From NCBI RefSeq assembly GCF_900115085.1, contig NZ_FOVF01000018.1, positions 25,813 to 89,812 on the forward strand: 64,000 bases of DNA, in the 5' to 3' direction. The notes beneath the pieces are model-generated. The model was not told the DNA's origin. It did no database searches and worked only from the letters and a program-made list of their open reading frames with translations. Shown in pieces: positions 36,156 to 45,802 of this stretch (position 1 is the first letter of the stretch; each line of letters begins with the position of its first letter). Made by a program: the position numbers and the translations under genes. This stretch comes from Dokdonella immobilis. GTDB taxonomy: Bacteria > Pseudomonadota > Gammaproteobacteria > Xanthomonadales > Rhodanobacteraceae.

Positions 36156-37640
36156 ATGAGTCGTCTCATCATCGTCGTCGAGAAAACCTCGGACTGGGGT
36201 TCCTACTATCCGTCCGACAACGTCGTGTCGGCGCAGGATTATCTCAAGCAATCGCTCAACGACGACGACGAGCGCACCCAGGTCATCAATCTCTGCCGCA
36301 GCTACAAGTACCTCGGCACCGGGTACTACGTCTCGCTGCTGGCCGAAGCGCGCGGGCACAAGGTGATTCCCTCGGTCCGCACCATCAATGACCTGCGCCG
36401 GCGATCACTGTACGGCCTGGACATCGAGGACCTGAGCGGCCGGCTCGGCAAGTTCCTGCCCGCCGGCGGCCGCGACACCACCGATTTCGGCATCCTCGTG
36501 TACTTCGGGGAAACCTCGCACCCGGCCCTCGAGGACCTCGCCCGCCAGGTCTTCGACGCGTTTCCGAGCCCGATCCTGCGCATCGAGTTCGAGCGCGATC
36601 GGGTCTGGCAGATCGCCGCGATCAAGCCCACCGGGCTGCATTCCTTGTCGGACGAACAGGAAGATGCCTTCGCCCAGGTGCTCGATCGCTTCTCCAAGAA
36701 GCTCTGGCGCAAGCCGCGGGCGCGGCGCAAGTACCGCTTCGACCTGGCCATGCTGGTCGACCCCGAAGAGAAGATGCCGCCATCCAACAGGAAGGCGCTC
36801 AAGCTGTTCATCGAAGCCGGCAGCGAGCTCGGCATCGAGGTCGATCCGATCGGCAAGAACGACTACCAGCGTCTGGCCGAGTACGACGGCCTGTTCATCC
36901 GTGAGACCACCGCCCTCGACAACCACACCTATCGGTTCGCCAACAAGGCCGAGAAGGAGGACATGGTCGTCATCGACGATCCCGAGTCGATCCTCAAGTG
37001 CACCAACAAGATCTACATGCACGACCTCATGCTGTCGCGGAAGCTGCCGATCCCGCGTACCGAGATCCTCTACAAGGATGATCCGAAGAAGCTCGAGGAG
37101 AGCGCCGAACGGCTCGGCTTTCCGCTCGTGCTGAAGATTCCGGACGGTTCGTTCTCGCGCGGCATCGTCAAGGTCGAGAAGCCGGAAAACCTCAAGGAAG
37201 CGGCCGATACCCTGTTCCAGCATACGGCGCTGATCCTGGCCCAGGAATTCATGTTCACCGAATTCGACTGGCGCATCGGCGTGCTCAATCGAGAGCCACT
37301 GTATGCCTGCAAGTACTACATGTCGCGCGGCCACTGGCAGATCTACAACCACGGCGCCAAGGGCACGAGCAAATCCGGTGGTTTCGAGACGCTGCCGGTG
37401 CGCGAGGCGCCGGCCGACGTGGTCAAGCTGGCGCTGAAGGCGACCGCAGCGATCGGCGACGGCCTGTATGGCGTCGACATCAAGAAGGACGGCGAGCGCC
37501 TGGCCATGATCGAGGTCAACGACAATCCATCGATCGATGCCGGCGTCGAGGATGTCTACCTCGGCGCGGACCTGTATCGGCGCATCATGGAGGAATTCCT
37601 GCGTCGCATGGAGCGCAAGCGGCTCGGCACGCGCGCCTGA
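36156..37640 (+). CDS. RimK-family ATP-grasp ligase with RimK-like N-terminal domain
   Basis: A 494 aa protein. Residues about 1-190 are the RimK-like N-terminal domain (RLIIVVEKTSDWGSYYPSDN, LLAEARGHKVIPSVRTINDL). Residues about 205-490 are an ATP-grasp ligase with LKCTNKIYMHDLMLSRKLPI, FPLVLKIPDGSFSRGIVKVE and the metal-binding AMIEVNDNPSIDAGVED. Such enzymes join amino acids, often glutamate, to a protein or peptide carboxylate. The substrate of this long form is unknown. GNAT and this gene are divergent, so acetylation plus amino-acid ligation of one compound is a reasonable inference. Confidence 0.88.
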   Translation: MSRLIIVVEKTSDWGSYYPSDNVVSAQDYLKQSLNDDDERTQVINLCRSYKYLGTGYYVSLLAEARGHKVIPSVRTINDLRRRSLYGLDIEDLSGRLGKFLPAGGRDTTDFGILVYFGETSHPALEDLARQVFDAFPSPILRIEFERDRVWQIAAIKPTGLHSLSDEQEDAFAQVLDRFSKKLWRKPRARRKYRFDLAMLVDPEEKMPPSNRKALKLFIEAGSELGIEVDPIGKNDYQRLAEYDGLFIRETTALDNHTYRFANKAEKEDMVVIDDPESILKCTNKIYMHDLMLSRKLPIPRTEILYKDDPKKLEESAERLGFPLVLKIPDGSFSRGIVKVEKPENLKEAADTLFQHTALILAQEFMFTEFDWRIGVLNREPLYACKYYMSRGHWQIYNHGAKGTSKSGGFETLPVREAPADVVKLALKATAAIGDGLYGVDIKKDGERLAMIEVNDNPSIDAGVEDVYLGADLYRRIMEEFLRRMERKRLGTRA

Positions 37641-37662
37641 GGCGAACGCGTCGCCACGCCCC

Positions 37663-37953
37663 TCAGCGGATGCCGCGCCGGCGCGGCGATACGCGCGATC
37701 CGATCCGCTTGCGCAACGCGGCCAGCCAGCGTTTGCGGGTCAGCCAGGCGATGTCGAGCAGCGGCGCACCGATCAACCAGAAGGGCAGGCTAAACCCCGA
37801 CAGGGCATTGCCGCGCAGGCCCGGCAGCAGGCAGAGCGCGAGCGTGCCAGCCAGTGCCCAGAGCAGCAGCCAGGGCAGCAGGCCCGGAGCGACGTTGCGG
37901 ACGGTCCGCTGGCCAATGGGCGATTCCATGGATGTGAATGGGGCAAGCAACAT
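37663..37953 (-). CDS. small membrane protein, function unknown
   Basis: A 96 aa protein with two hydrophobic segments (about residues 24-44 and 54-70) and a strongly basic C-terminus (RKRIGSRVSPRRRGIR). ATG at 37953 is preceded by GGAGG at ideal spacing, which decides it over upstream in-frame starts. It is convergent with the RimK-like gene and divergent from the Kef-type antiporter. No domain recognised. Confidence 0.7.
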   Translation of the reverse strand: MLLAPFTSMESPIGQRTVRNVAPGLLPWLLLWALAGTLALCLLPGLRGNALSGFSLPFWLIGAPLLDIAWLTRKRWLAALRKRIGSRVSPRRRGIR

Positions 37954-38108
37954 AGGGCACCTCCGTTTCGGCACAGACTTCATCGCCAGGATCTCACCGA
38001 CTGAGAAACCGGCTTGTCCGTCGCCGGATGCCGGTCGCCCGACCCCTGCTCCAGCGCGGAAGCACGGCGGTCGCGTGCGATAATTCGCCGTCCTCAACGG
38101 AGTGAGCC

Positions 38109-39911
38109 GTGGAAGCGAGTGGTTTCATCCAGTACGCCGTGGTCCTGCTGCTGGCAGCGGTGATCGCGGTGCCGCTGGCCAAGCGATCGCGGCTTGGCGC
38201 GGTGCTCGGTTATCTCGCCGCCGGCGCCCTGATCGGGCCTTCGGCGCTGAAACTGGTCGGCAACGCCGAGCAGATCGCGCATATCTCCGAACTCGGCGTC
38301 GTCCTCATGCTGTTCGTGATCGGCCTCGAACTGTCGCCGCAAAGGCTGTGGGTCATGCGCCGCCTCGTCTTCGGGTTCGGTAGCGTGCAGCTGGTGATCA
38401 CCGCGCTGGCCATCTTCGCGATCGGCACGGTCTTCGGCCTGGACTGGAAGGCAGCCCTCGTCATCGGTCTTGGCCTGGCCCTGTCCTCGACCGCGATCGG
38501 CCTGCAGATCCTCGGTGAACGCAAGGAGTTGCAGAGTCCGCACGGTCGCCTTGGTTTTGCCATCCTGCTGTTGCAGGACGTCGCCGCGATCCCGATCCTG
38601 GCCCTGATTCCGCTTCTTGCGGTCAACCCGGACCTGGGCAGCGCCGCGCCGAACGCGCTCGGCGTCGTTCGTGTCGTGCTCACGATCGCCGCCGTGATCG
38701 TCGGCGGACGCCTGCTGCTGCGTCCGCTGTTCCGCATCGCCGCGCGCACGCAGATGCCCGAGGTGTTCACGGCCAGCACTCTGCTCGTGGTGCTCGGCAC
38801 GGCCTGGCTGGTCGAACTGGCCGGTATCTCGATGTCGCTCGGCGCCTTCCTGGCCGGCGTGCTGCTTGCCGATTCCGAATACCGCCACGAGATCGAAGCG
38901 CGCATAGATCCGTTCAAGGGCCTGTTGCTGGGGTTGTTCTTCATCAGCGTCGGCATGACCGCCGACATCCGCATGGTGCCGCACGAGCCGGTTCTGATCG
39001 CGGCCATGCTGGCCGGCCTGCTCGCGCTCAAGGGCCTGATCCTGTTCGGGGTCGGCCGGCTTGCCCGCGAGGATGCCGCGAGTGCACTGAAGCTGGCCGG
39101 CGTACTTGCCCAGGGCGGCGAATTCGCCTTTATCGTGTTCACCCTGGCCGTGCAGAACCGCCTGCTCGATGCGCATCTGCGCGACGTGCTGATCGTCGTC
39201 ATCACGCTGTCGATGGCGCTGACGCCGTTGCTGGTCGCGCTGTTTGCCCGCCTCGGACCGGCCGAGGCGACCGAAAAGCCGGTCTACGACGCCATCGACG
39301 AAGACGACAGGCCACGCGTCATCATCGCCGGCTTCGGTCGCGTCGGCCAGATCGTCGCCCGCATCCTGCGCGCCAACCAGATTCGCTTCACGGCGATCGA
39401 AAGTTCAATCGAACAGGTCGAGATATCGCGCCGCTTCGGCAGCCAGATCTACTACGGTGACCCGAGCCGCAGCGACCTGCTGCGCTCGGCGCATGTCGAA
39501 AAGGCCGAACTGTTCATCGTTGCCACCGATGATCCGGATACCAACATCCGCACGGCGCGCCTGGTGCGGCGCATGTATCCGCACCTGAAGGTGATCGCGC
39601 GCGCGCGCAATCGCCAGCACGCGTTCCGGCTCATGGACCTCGGCGCAGGGGTCGTGCGCGAGACGTTCCACTCGAGCCTGGAGCTGTCGCGCATGGCCCT
39701 CGAGCAGCTCGGCATGCCGGCAGCACTGGCCGGACAGCGTGTCGACCGGTTCCGCGAGTTCGACGAAAAACTGCTCGCCGAACAGCATCTGTTCTACGAC
39801 GACGAAGCCGCGATCATGCAGAACGCGCGCGAGGCGCAGAACGACCTCGATCGTCTGTTCGAAGCCGACATCGCCCAGGAAAACGCCACGCGCGACGAGG
39901 GTGCACGGTGA
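38109..39911 (+). CDS. Kef-type K+/H+ antiporter (CPA2 family)
   Basis: A 600 aa protein with about 12 membrane helices carrying CPA2 motifs (VGYLAAG-like GAVLGYLAAGALIGPSALKL, LGLALSSTAIGLQILGERKE, AILLLQDVAAIPILALIPLL), then an RCK/TrkA-N domain with the Rossmann motif IAGFGRVGQIVARILRANQI. KefB/KefC export potassium in exchange for protons to acidify the cytoplasm during electrophile stress; the C-terminal tail here is short and acidic. Start GTG at 38109 follows GGAG. The stop overlaps the next start (GTGA at 39908). Confidence 0.92.
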   Translation: MEASGFIQYAVVLLLAAVIAVPLAKRSRLGAVLGYLAAGALIGPSALKLVGNAEQIAHISELGVVLMLFVIGLELSPQRLWVMRRLVFGFGSVQLVITALAIFAIGTVFGLDWKAALVIGLGLALSSTAIGLQILGERKELQSPHGRLGFAILLLQDVAAIPILALIPLLAVNPDLGSAAPNALGVVRVVLTIAAVIVGGRLLLRPLFRIAARTQMPEVFTASTLLVVLGTAWLVELAGISMSLGAFLAGVLLADSEYRHEIEARIDPFKGLLLGLFFISVGMTADIRMVPHEPVLIAAMLAGLLALKGLILFGVGRLAREDAASALKLAGVLAQGGEFAFIVFTLAVQNRLLDAHLRDVLIVVITLSMALTPLLVALFARLGPAEATEKPVYDAIDEDDRPRVIIAGFGRVGQIVARILRANQIRFTAIESSIEQVEISRRFGSQIYYGDPSRSDLLRSAHVEKAELFIVATDDPDTNIRTARLVRRMYPHLKVIARARNRQHAFRLMDLGAGVVRETFHSSLELSRMALEQLGMPAALAGQRVDRFREFDEKLLAEQHLFYDDEAAIMQNAREAQNDLDRLFEADIAQENATRDEGAR

Positions 39912-41239
39912 GCCCGAGACGCGGCTTTGCGCTGGCCCAGCTCGACCTGCGCAGCTTCGATCGAAGCTGCGCAGCGCGCTGCCATGTACAAAAGCCGGAC
40001 CGCTATCGCCTGATCGAGGCGCTGCCGGCCGATGTCCAGCGCATCACGCGCGGTGCGGGCGTCTCCTACGTCGACGCCAGCTTCGGCGAGGACTGCGTGG
40101 TCCAGGATATCGGCGCCTTCGACCGGCTCATCGAGTTCGATGCCGAGCAGGGCCTGCTGACTGTCGAGGCCGGCGCCAGCGTCGGCGACGTGACCCGCTT
40201 CGCCCTCGGCCACGGCTGGCTGCTGCCGGTCGTGCCGGGCCATCCGCGCGCGAGTATCGGCGGCTGCATCGCCGCCGACGTGCACGGCAAGAACCCGGCC
40301 CGCGACGGCACCTTTCGCCGCCACGTCGAGGCCATCGAACTGTTCGATCCGGTCGCGGGCTGGCTGGCCCTCGATGCCGACGACGAGGCTGGGCGTTTCG
40401 ACGCCTGCTTTGCCGGATTCGGCATTCCCGGCCTGATCGGCAGCGCGACCCTGCGCCTGGTTCGCGCTCCGGCCGCGTACGCGATGCGCAGCCTGCACGT
40501 GGCCAGCCTGGTCGAGGCTGGCGAGGTCCTCCAGGCACACGCCGGCGCACCGGTCCTGTATGGCTGGCACGACGCGCGGCCAGGTCATTTTGGTCGCGGC
40601 GTAGTTCGTTACGGCCTTGAAGCCAAGGAGGCGGAGCGCCTCGGCGGGCGATCCCCGGTCGACCTGCCAAAGGCCATCGCGCCGTGGCCGCTGTGTGCCT
40701 GGAACCGGCTCGGCATCGCCGCCATGAACGGCTGGATCCAGCACCGTTACGCGCACGCGGGCCCGCGGCATGTCGCGGTCGAGGCAGCCCTGTTTCCGCT
40801 CAACGAGGCGCGCGCCTACTACGCCGGGTTTGGCACGGCGGGCTTCGTCGAAGCGCAATGGCTGGTTCCGCACGCGCGCTACGCTGATTTCATCGAGGCC
40901 TTGCACTCGGCGGTTTCGCGCCTGCGGCCGCGCATCAGCCTGATCGCGAGCAAGCTGTTCGACGGCGATCCGCAAGGGCTGAGTTTCGACGGTCGGGGCA
41001 TCGCCCTCGCGATCCAGATGCCGCAGCCAAGGGAACGCCGCCAGGCGGCCTTCATCGAAGCCCTGACCACGCTGGCCCTCGAACACCAGGCACGACCGAA
41101 CCTGATCAAGGACTCCAGTCTCGATGCCGCATCCGCACGCCGCGGCATTGCCGATTTCGAGGCCGCCCGCGAGCAACTGCGCCGCTTCGATCCGGGGAAC
41201 CTGCAGCGCTCCGGGCTGACCGCGAGGCTTGGCCTGTGA
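39908..41239 (+). CDS. DprE1-like FAD-dependent oxidoreductase
   Basis: A 443 aa FAD_binding_4/ALO-type oxidase. It resembles mycobacterial DprE1, which oxidises decaprenylphosphoryl-ribose at C2 in making the arabinose donor. The FAD motif PRASIGGCIAADVHGKNPAR parallels the DprE1 GGAIACDIHGKN segment, and the C-terminus (LIKDSSLDAASARRG ... RFDPGNLQRSGLTARLGL) parallels its KDSR ... DPLRVFASDMARRLEL end. The Cys387 targeted by benzothiazinones in mycobacteria appears to be replaced. It is coupled by 4 nt to both neighbours, a Kef antiporter and a DprE2-like SDR. Confidence 0.8.
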   Translation: MSPRRGFALAQLDLRSFDRSCAARCHVQKPDRYRLIEALPADVQRITRGAGVSYVDASFGEDCVVQDIGAFDRLIEFDAEQGLLTVEAGASVGDVTRFALGHGWLLPVVPGHPRASIGGCIAADVHGKNPARDGTFRRHVEAIELFDPVAGWLALDADDEAGRFDACFAGFGIPGLIGSATLRLVRAPAAYAMRSLHVASLVEAGEVLQAHAGAPVLYGWHDARPGHFGRGVVRYGLEAKEAERLGGRSPVDLPKAIAPWPLCAWNRLGIAAMNGWIQHRYAHAGPRHVAVEAALFPLNEARAYYAGFGTAGFVEAQWLVPHARYADFIEALHSAVSRLRPRISLIASKLFDGDPQGLSFDGRGIALAIQMPQPRERRQAAFIEALTTLALEHQARPNLIKDSSLDAASARRGIADFEAAREQLRRFDPGNLQRSGLTARLGL

Positions 41240-41967
41240 CTGCGGTCGTCGTCGGTGCATCGAGCGGGCTCGGTCGCGCCCTCGCGGTCGAGCTCGCCCG
41301 CAACGGTCACGATCTGCTGCTGGTCGCGTCGGACCCGCGCGATCTGGCCGTGATGGCCGCCGACCTGCGCCTGCGCTACCCGGTGCAAACCGCGAGCCTG
41401 GCCATCGACCTTGCCGGCAGCACGAATCCGGGTGCCCGTATTCTCGAAGCGCTGGACGGCCTGCCGCCGCTGTCGGCCCTGTTGTTGCCGGTCGGCATGT
41501 CGCGCAACGACGATGACGGCTCACTCTCCGCGGCCGGCATCGGCCAGATGCTCGCGATCAACCTGCATGCGCCGATCGCGATCGCGCATGCCCTATTGCC
41601 GGCGCTGCTCGCCACACGCGGGGCCATCGTCGGCTTCGGCAGCATTGCCGGAGCCCGCGGGCGCAGCCGTAATGTCGTCTATGCCTCGGCCAAGCGCGGC
41701 CTTGAGACCTATTTCGAGAGCCTGCGCCACGGCCATCTGCCATCGGCCTTGCGCGTGCAGTTCCATAAGCTCGGCTTCCTGCGCAGCAACCTCACCTTCG
41801 GCATGAAGCTGCCGCTGCCGGCGGCCGAGCCGGAGGCTATCGCGCGCACGGTCGTGGCCGCTCTGGAGCGGGGCTCGTTCACACGCTACCAGCCGCGCTG
41901 GTGGGGCCAGGTCGCGCTGCTCGTGCGGAGCCTGCCGTGGTTCGTCTTCCGCCGCATGCGTGACTGA
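41236..41967 (+). CDS. DprE2-like short-chain dehydrogenase/reductase
   Basis: A 243 aa SDR with the NAD(P) motif VVGASSGLGRALAVELARNG and the catalytic YASAK after a GFGSIAGARGRSRNVV strand. It follows the DprE1-like gene with a GTGA overlap. In mycobacteria DprE1 and DprE2 together epimerise prenyl-phosphoryl-ribose to the arabinose form; the coupled pair here suggests a similar two-step epimerisation. The ARG loop and a C-terminal hydrophobic end (SLPWFVFRRMRD) resemble that subfamily. It could instead serve another lipid-linked sugar. Confidence 0.78.
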   Translation: MTAVVVGASSGLGRALAVELARNGHDLLLVASDPRDLAVMAADLRLRYPVQTASLAIDLAGSTNPGARILEALDGLPPLSALLLPVGMSRNDDDGSLSAAGIGQMLAINLHAPIAIAHALLPALLATRGAIVGFGSIAGARGRSRNVVYASAKRGLETYFESLRHGHLPSALRVQFHKLGFLRSNLTFGMKLPLPAAEPEAIARTVVAALERGSFTRYQPRWWGQVALLVRSLPWFVFRRMRD

Positions 41968-41979
41968 GACCCGGTTCGG

Positions 41980-43038
41980 CTAGCCGCCCCCCTCGTCGAG
42001 CAGGCGCACGCCGGGCAGCTTCAGCACGAACTCGGGGCCCATCAGCAGCGACGGCGTGTAGTAGCCGCCGGCCGGCGAGTTCGCGAGCAGGTAATCGACG
42101 ACGCCGAGACTCGCACTGACCGTCAGCGCATAGCCATTCGGCGTCATCAGCGACAACGATTCCTCGCCACCGACGGCATTGCGCACTTCGCCCCAGACCT
42201 GGCAGCCGCTGCGCGCGCGCCGCTCCTGGTCGGGTCCGGCGATCTGCCCGGCCTTGCTGGTGAGGAACTTCTGCACCGGCGCCAAGGCCAGCAGCCAGCG
42301 CAGGTGGCGCAGCCAGCGGATGCGCGCAATGGTTTTCTCGGGCATGACCATGTAGGTCTCGACATTGGCGATGCCGGTCGAAACGAAGGCGGTGTAGACA
42401 TCCCCCCAGGGGATCGTCATGGCCGTGCGCGGGCTGCCGTCCTCGCGCACGAACTCGCGCGACTTCCAGGCCAGCGGCACTTCGACCAGCTCGCCGTCGA
42501 TGCGCGCACGGCCGCCTTTGGCCAGGCCTTCGACGCTGGTCCTCGCCGTGCCCGGACTGGGTCCGCCGCCGGCCTCGAAGGCGAGCACGAGGTGACTCGC
42601 ATCGGGCAGGCGCTGCTTGAGCATGGCGGCCAGGCAATCGGTCGGCACGACGTCGAAACCGGTTCCCGGAAAGACCACCACGCCGTCATGCCGGGCGCGC
42701 CGGTCGGTGCGGTGGCAGAGCGCGAAGACGTCGATTTCCCCGGTGATGTCGAGGTAATGGACGCGCTGGCGAAGACAGGCCTCGAGCAGGGGCTCGCAGG
42801 TCCGCGAAAACGGTCCGGCGCAGTTGAGAACGATACGCACGCCGTCGAGATTGCGCTCGATCTCGGCCGGGTCCTCGAGTTCGAAGACGCGCCGGGTCAA
42901 CGCGTTGGCATGCGCGATCGCTTCCAGCGCGTCCCGATTGCGTCCGGCCAGGACCGGCTTGAGCCCGCGCTTGACCGCTTCCTCCACGATCAGGCGGCCG
43001 GTGTAGCCATTGGCGCCGTAGATCAGCAGCGGGGTCAT
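41980..43038 (-). CDS. saccharopine dehydrogenase-like / trans-acting enoyl reductase family protein
   Basis: A 352 aa oxidoreductase starting with the Rossmann motif LLIYGANGYTGRLIVEEAVK. It belongs to the saccharopine dehydrogenase NADP-binding family, and the segment GVVVFPGTGFDVVPTDCLAA is typical of its trans-acting enoyl reductase-like branch, which acts on lipids. Start ATG at 43038 overlaps the SDR stop by 4 nt. The substrate is unknown; the neighbours suggest lipid or polyketide chemistry. It is convergent with the DprE2-like gene. Confidence 0.8.
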   Translation of the reverse strand: MTPLLIYGANGYTGRLIVEEAVKRGLKPVLAGRNRDALEAIAHANALTRRVFELEDPAEIERNLDGVRIVLNCAGPFSRTCEPLLEACLRQRVHYLDITGEIDVFALCHRTDRRARHDGVVVFPGTGFDVVPTDCLAAMLKQRLPDASHLVLAFEAGGGPSPGTARTSVEGLAKGGRARIDGELVEVPLAWKSREFVREDGSPRTAMTIPWGDVYTAFVSTGIANVETYMVMPEKTIARIRWLRHLRWLLALAPVQKFLTSKAGQIAGPDQERRARSGCQVWGEVRNAVGGEESLSLMTPNGYALTVSASLGVVDYLLANSPAGGYYTPSLLMGPEFVLKLPGVRLLDEGGG

Positions 43039-43844
43039 GTCGAAGCTCCGCGCTGGCGCACCCGCTGCATGAGCTTGCGAAAATACAGGGACGGGAACCA
43101 GCGCTTGATGCGCCACAGCTTGCGCACCTCGGCGCTCGGCAGGATCAGGAATTCGCCGTGCTCGACCGACTTGTAGATCGCCTCGGCGATGTCGGCGGCG
43201 CTCTCCCTGGCGTCACGCATCAGGGCCGTGGCCATCTTCAGGGAATACGTGTCGGGTGCGCGGAACCCCTCCAGCAGATTGGTCTGGAAAAAGCTCGGAC
43301 AGACCACGGAAACCCTGACCCCGCTGCCCTCGAGATCGGCACGCAAGCCTTCCGAGACGGTAACCACCCCGGCCTTGGCCGTGGCATACGTGGCCATGCC
43401 CGGCCCGCCGGCCAGGGCCGCGAACGAAGCGATGTTGACGATGTGGCCGGCACCCTGCTCGACCAGGACCGGTCCGAACAGGCGGCAGCCGCGCACGACG
43501 CCGAGCAGGTTGATGTTGAGCATCCAGTGCCAGTCGTCCATCGAGGCATTGAGCACCGAGCCACCGCCGCTGACGCCGGCGTTGTTGATGACCAGATCGA
43601 CACCCTCCCAGGCGGCGAGGACCTCGTCGCGCAGGCCCTCGAACGACTCGTCGTCGCCGACGTCGACCTGAATGGCCATCGCGCCGATGCCGAAGCCGGT
43701 GATCAGGCCGACCGTCTCGCGGGCCCGATCGAGGCGGATGTCGGCGCAGGCGACACGCCAGCCCGCTTCGGCATAGCGGAACGCCAGGGCGCGGCCAAGG
43801 CCGCTGCCAGCGCCGGTGATGAGGACACGTCTTGATGGTTCCAT
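43035..43844 (-). CDS. short-chain dehydrogenase/reductase
   Basis: A 269 aa SDR with TGAGSGLGRALAFRYAEAGW at the cofactor site, NNAG in strand 4 and the active-site YATAK. The C-terminal extension is basic (LWRIKRWFPSLYFRKLMQRV), similar to membrane-associated SDRs. It is translationally coupled to the saccharopine dehydrogenase-like gene (ATGA overlap), so both probably act on one substrate. The substrate is not readable. Confidence 0.88.
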   Translation of the reverse strand: MEPSRRVLITGAGSGLGRALAFRYAEAGWRVACADIRLDRARETVGLITGFGIGAMAIQVDVGDDESFEGLRDEVLAAWEGVDLVINNAGVSGGGSVLNASMDDWHWMLNINLLGVVRGCRLFGPVLVEQGAGHIVNIASFAALAGGPGMATYATAKAGVVTVSEGLRADLEGSGVRVSVVCPSFFQTNLLEGFRAPDTYSLKMATALMRDARESAADIAEAIYKSVEHGEFLILPSAEVRKLWRIKRWFPSLYFRKLMQRVRQRGAST

Positions 43845-43972
43845 CGGGACACCTGCTGGGGTTCAATAGCACGTTGGTGCCGGCGGGGCCGCGTGGCAGC
43901 GGGGCATCCTGCCGGGTCCGCCCGCATCCGGCACCTCGTGCGGCCGCGACCGCCATCCTACTAGGACATCGA

Positions 43973-45802
43973 ATGCACTGGCCAAACTGGACGAAAGGAC
44001 TCGAAACGCGCTTGCGCATACTTCTGCTCGGCGTTGCCGTGCTGGCCAGCGTGGCCCTGCCTTACGCGATCATCCGCAACAGCGCGAACGAGACCCTGGC
44101 CGCATCCGAGTGGGTGGTTCACTCGGCCGAGGTCCGCGAAGCCCTGCTCGAGCTCGAGTTCAACATGAGCGAACTGGAAAGTCTGGTCCTGCTCGACCTC
44201 GTCGAGGTACCCCCCGGCGAAAGGCGGCCGCGTTACGAGGCGATCCGCCCGCGCATCGAACCGCTGATCGATCGCCTGGCCGACATGACCCGGGACAATG
44301 CCGACCAGCAAAGCCGGATCGGTTCGCTCAGGGTGCTGCTCAAGGGCCGCCTCGACACGCTCGATACCGCGCTGCAGCAACTCAGGCAGAAGAATTTCGA
44401 CGCCGTTGCGCGCACCCTCAAGCAGGGCGCCGAAACGTTCGGCTCGCGCGAGACGTCCTCGGCGATCGTCGCTGCCGAGACTGCGCTGTTCCAGCAGCGC
44501 CAGGCCAGACTGGCGGAGTCCATGCTTTTCTCCCGCTGGACGGTTGTCGCCGCACTGGTCGCCCAGCTGCTCCTGCTCGGCTCCGTGATCTTCGTGTCGG
44601 AGCGGCAGGTGCTGCACCGCCAGGCTGCCGAAGCGCGTGCCCGACTTGCGGTCGAACGCTCGCGGATCATCGTGCAGACCATGCGTGAACCGATCGCGGT
44701 GCTCGACACGTCGTTGCGCGTGCTGATGACCAACGAAGCATTCGGCGAGTTCTATCGCCCGCCCGAGGGCGAGCCAAGCGGCGCCCGCCTGGAAGAGCAT
44801 GGCGACGGAGCCTGGGACAGTCCGTCCCTGATGCAACGCCTGCTCGATGTGGGGGCAAGGGGCCGCGAGCTCTGGGATTTCGAACTCGAACAGGCCAGCG
44901 CCGACGGCATCGAACGCGACGTGCTGGTCAATGCCAGGCGCATGGAACTGTCAGAGGATGCCGAGGCGGCCGGCGAACGTACCATCCTGCTCACGGTCAG
45001 CGACATCACGGCGCGCAAGCGCTATGAAAAGCGCATCAGCGAACTCAACGAGGACCTCGGGGCCAAGATCGAACAGGTCTCCGAGATCAACCGCGAACTC
45101 GAGTCGTTCAGTTATTCGGTCTCGCACGACCTGCGCGCACCCTTGCGGCACATTGCGGGCTTCGCTGCAAAACTGGGCGAGCACATCGGCGATGCTGCCG
45201 ACGAGCGTTCGCGGCATTACCTCGAGGTGATCAGCGATGCGGCCCGGCGCATGTCGAGCCTGATCGAAGACCTGCTCGAGTATTCGCGGCTCGGCCGCAG
45301 CGCGCTTCGGCTCGGTCCGGTCGACATGAATGCCCTGGTCGCCGAACTGCAGGCCATGTACGAAAGCGGCAACGAGGAGCGCTCGATCAACTGGCGGATC
45401 GGCCGCTTGCCGACCGTCATCGGCGACGAAGGCATGCTGCGGAGGGTCTGGCAGAACCTGATCTCGAATGCAGTCAAGTACACCTCCAAGCGCGAGCGCG
45501 CCGAAATCGAGATAGGCGCAGACAGCTCCGGCTCAGGTGAAGTCGTTTATTACGTTCGTGACAATGGCACCGGCTTCGACATGGCCTACGCCGGCAAGCT
45601 GTTCGGGGTGTTCCAGCGCCTGCACAAGGCTTCGGAATTTCCCGGCACCGGCATCGGCCTGGCCAACGTGCGTCGCATCGTCGGCCGCCTCGGCGGCCGC
45701 ACCTGGGCCGAAGCCGAACCGGACAAGGGCGCCAGGATTCATTTCTCCCTGCCCGCCGTGGCCGCCGCCATTCCAGACAAAGTGAGCCATCATGAATCGT
45801 GA
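43973..45802 (+). CDS. membrane sensor histidine kinase with CHASE3-like and PAS regions
   Basis: A 609 aa kinase. Two transmembrane segments (about residues 16-36 and 190-212) bracket a helical periplasmic sensor similar to CHASE3. A PAS-like region at about 225-340 leads to the HisKA motif with His385 in [18 protein letters not shown]. The ATPase has an N box ([12 protein letters not shown]), DNGTGFD and [15 protein letters not shown]. It overlaps the Rcp1-like regulator by 11 nt and is followed by a hybrid kinase, forming a phosphorelay group. The signal is unknown. Confidence 0.92.
   Translation: MHWPNWTKGLETRLRILLLGVAVLASVALPYAIIRNSANETLAASEWVVHSAEVREALLELEFNMSELESLVLLDLVEVPPGERRPRYEAIRPRIEPLIDRLADMTRDNADQQSRIGSLRVLLKGRLDTLDTALQQLRQKNFDAVARTLKQGAETFGSRETSSAIVAAETALFQQRQARLAESMLFSRWTVVAALVAQLLLLGSVIFVSERQVLHRQAAEARARLAVERSRIIVQTMREPIAVLDTSLRVLMTNEAFGEFYRPPEGEPSGARLEEHGDGAWDSPSLMQRLLDVGARGRELWDFELEQASADGIERDVLVNARRMELSEDAEAAGERTILLTVSDITARKRYEKRISELNEDLGAKIEQVSEINRELESFSYSVSHDLRAPLRHIAGFAAKLGEHIGDAADERSRHYLEVISDAARRMSSLIEDLLEYSRLGRSALRLGPVDMNALVAELQAMYESGNEERSINWRIGRLPTVIGDEGMLRRVWQNLISNAVKYTSKRERAEIEIGADSSGSGEVVYYVRDNGTGFDMAYAGKLFGVFQRLHKASEFPGTGIGLANVRRIVGRLGGRTWAEAEPDKGARIHFSLPAVAAAIPDKVSHHES

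Noticed and set aside
39794..41524. Minus-strand open frame of 576 codons opposite the DprE1-like gene
   Set aside because: Antisense shadow; the plus-strand gene has clear FAD motifs and start/stop overlaps with its neighbours.
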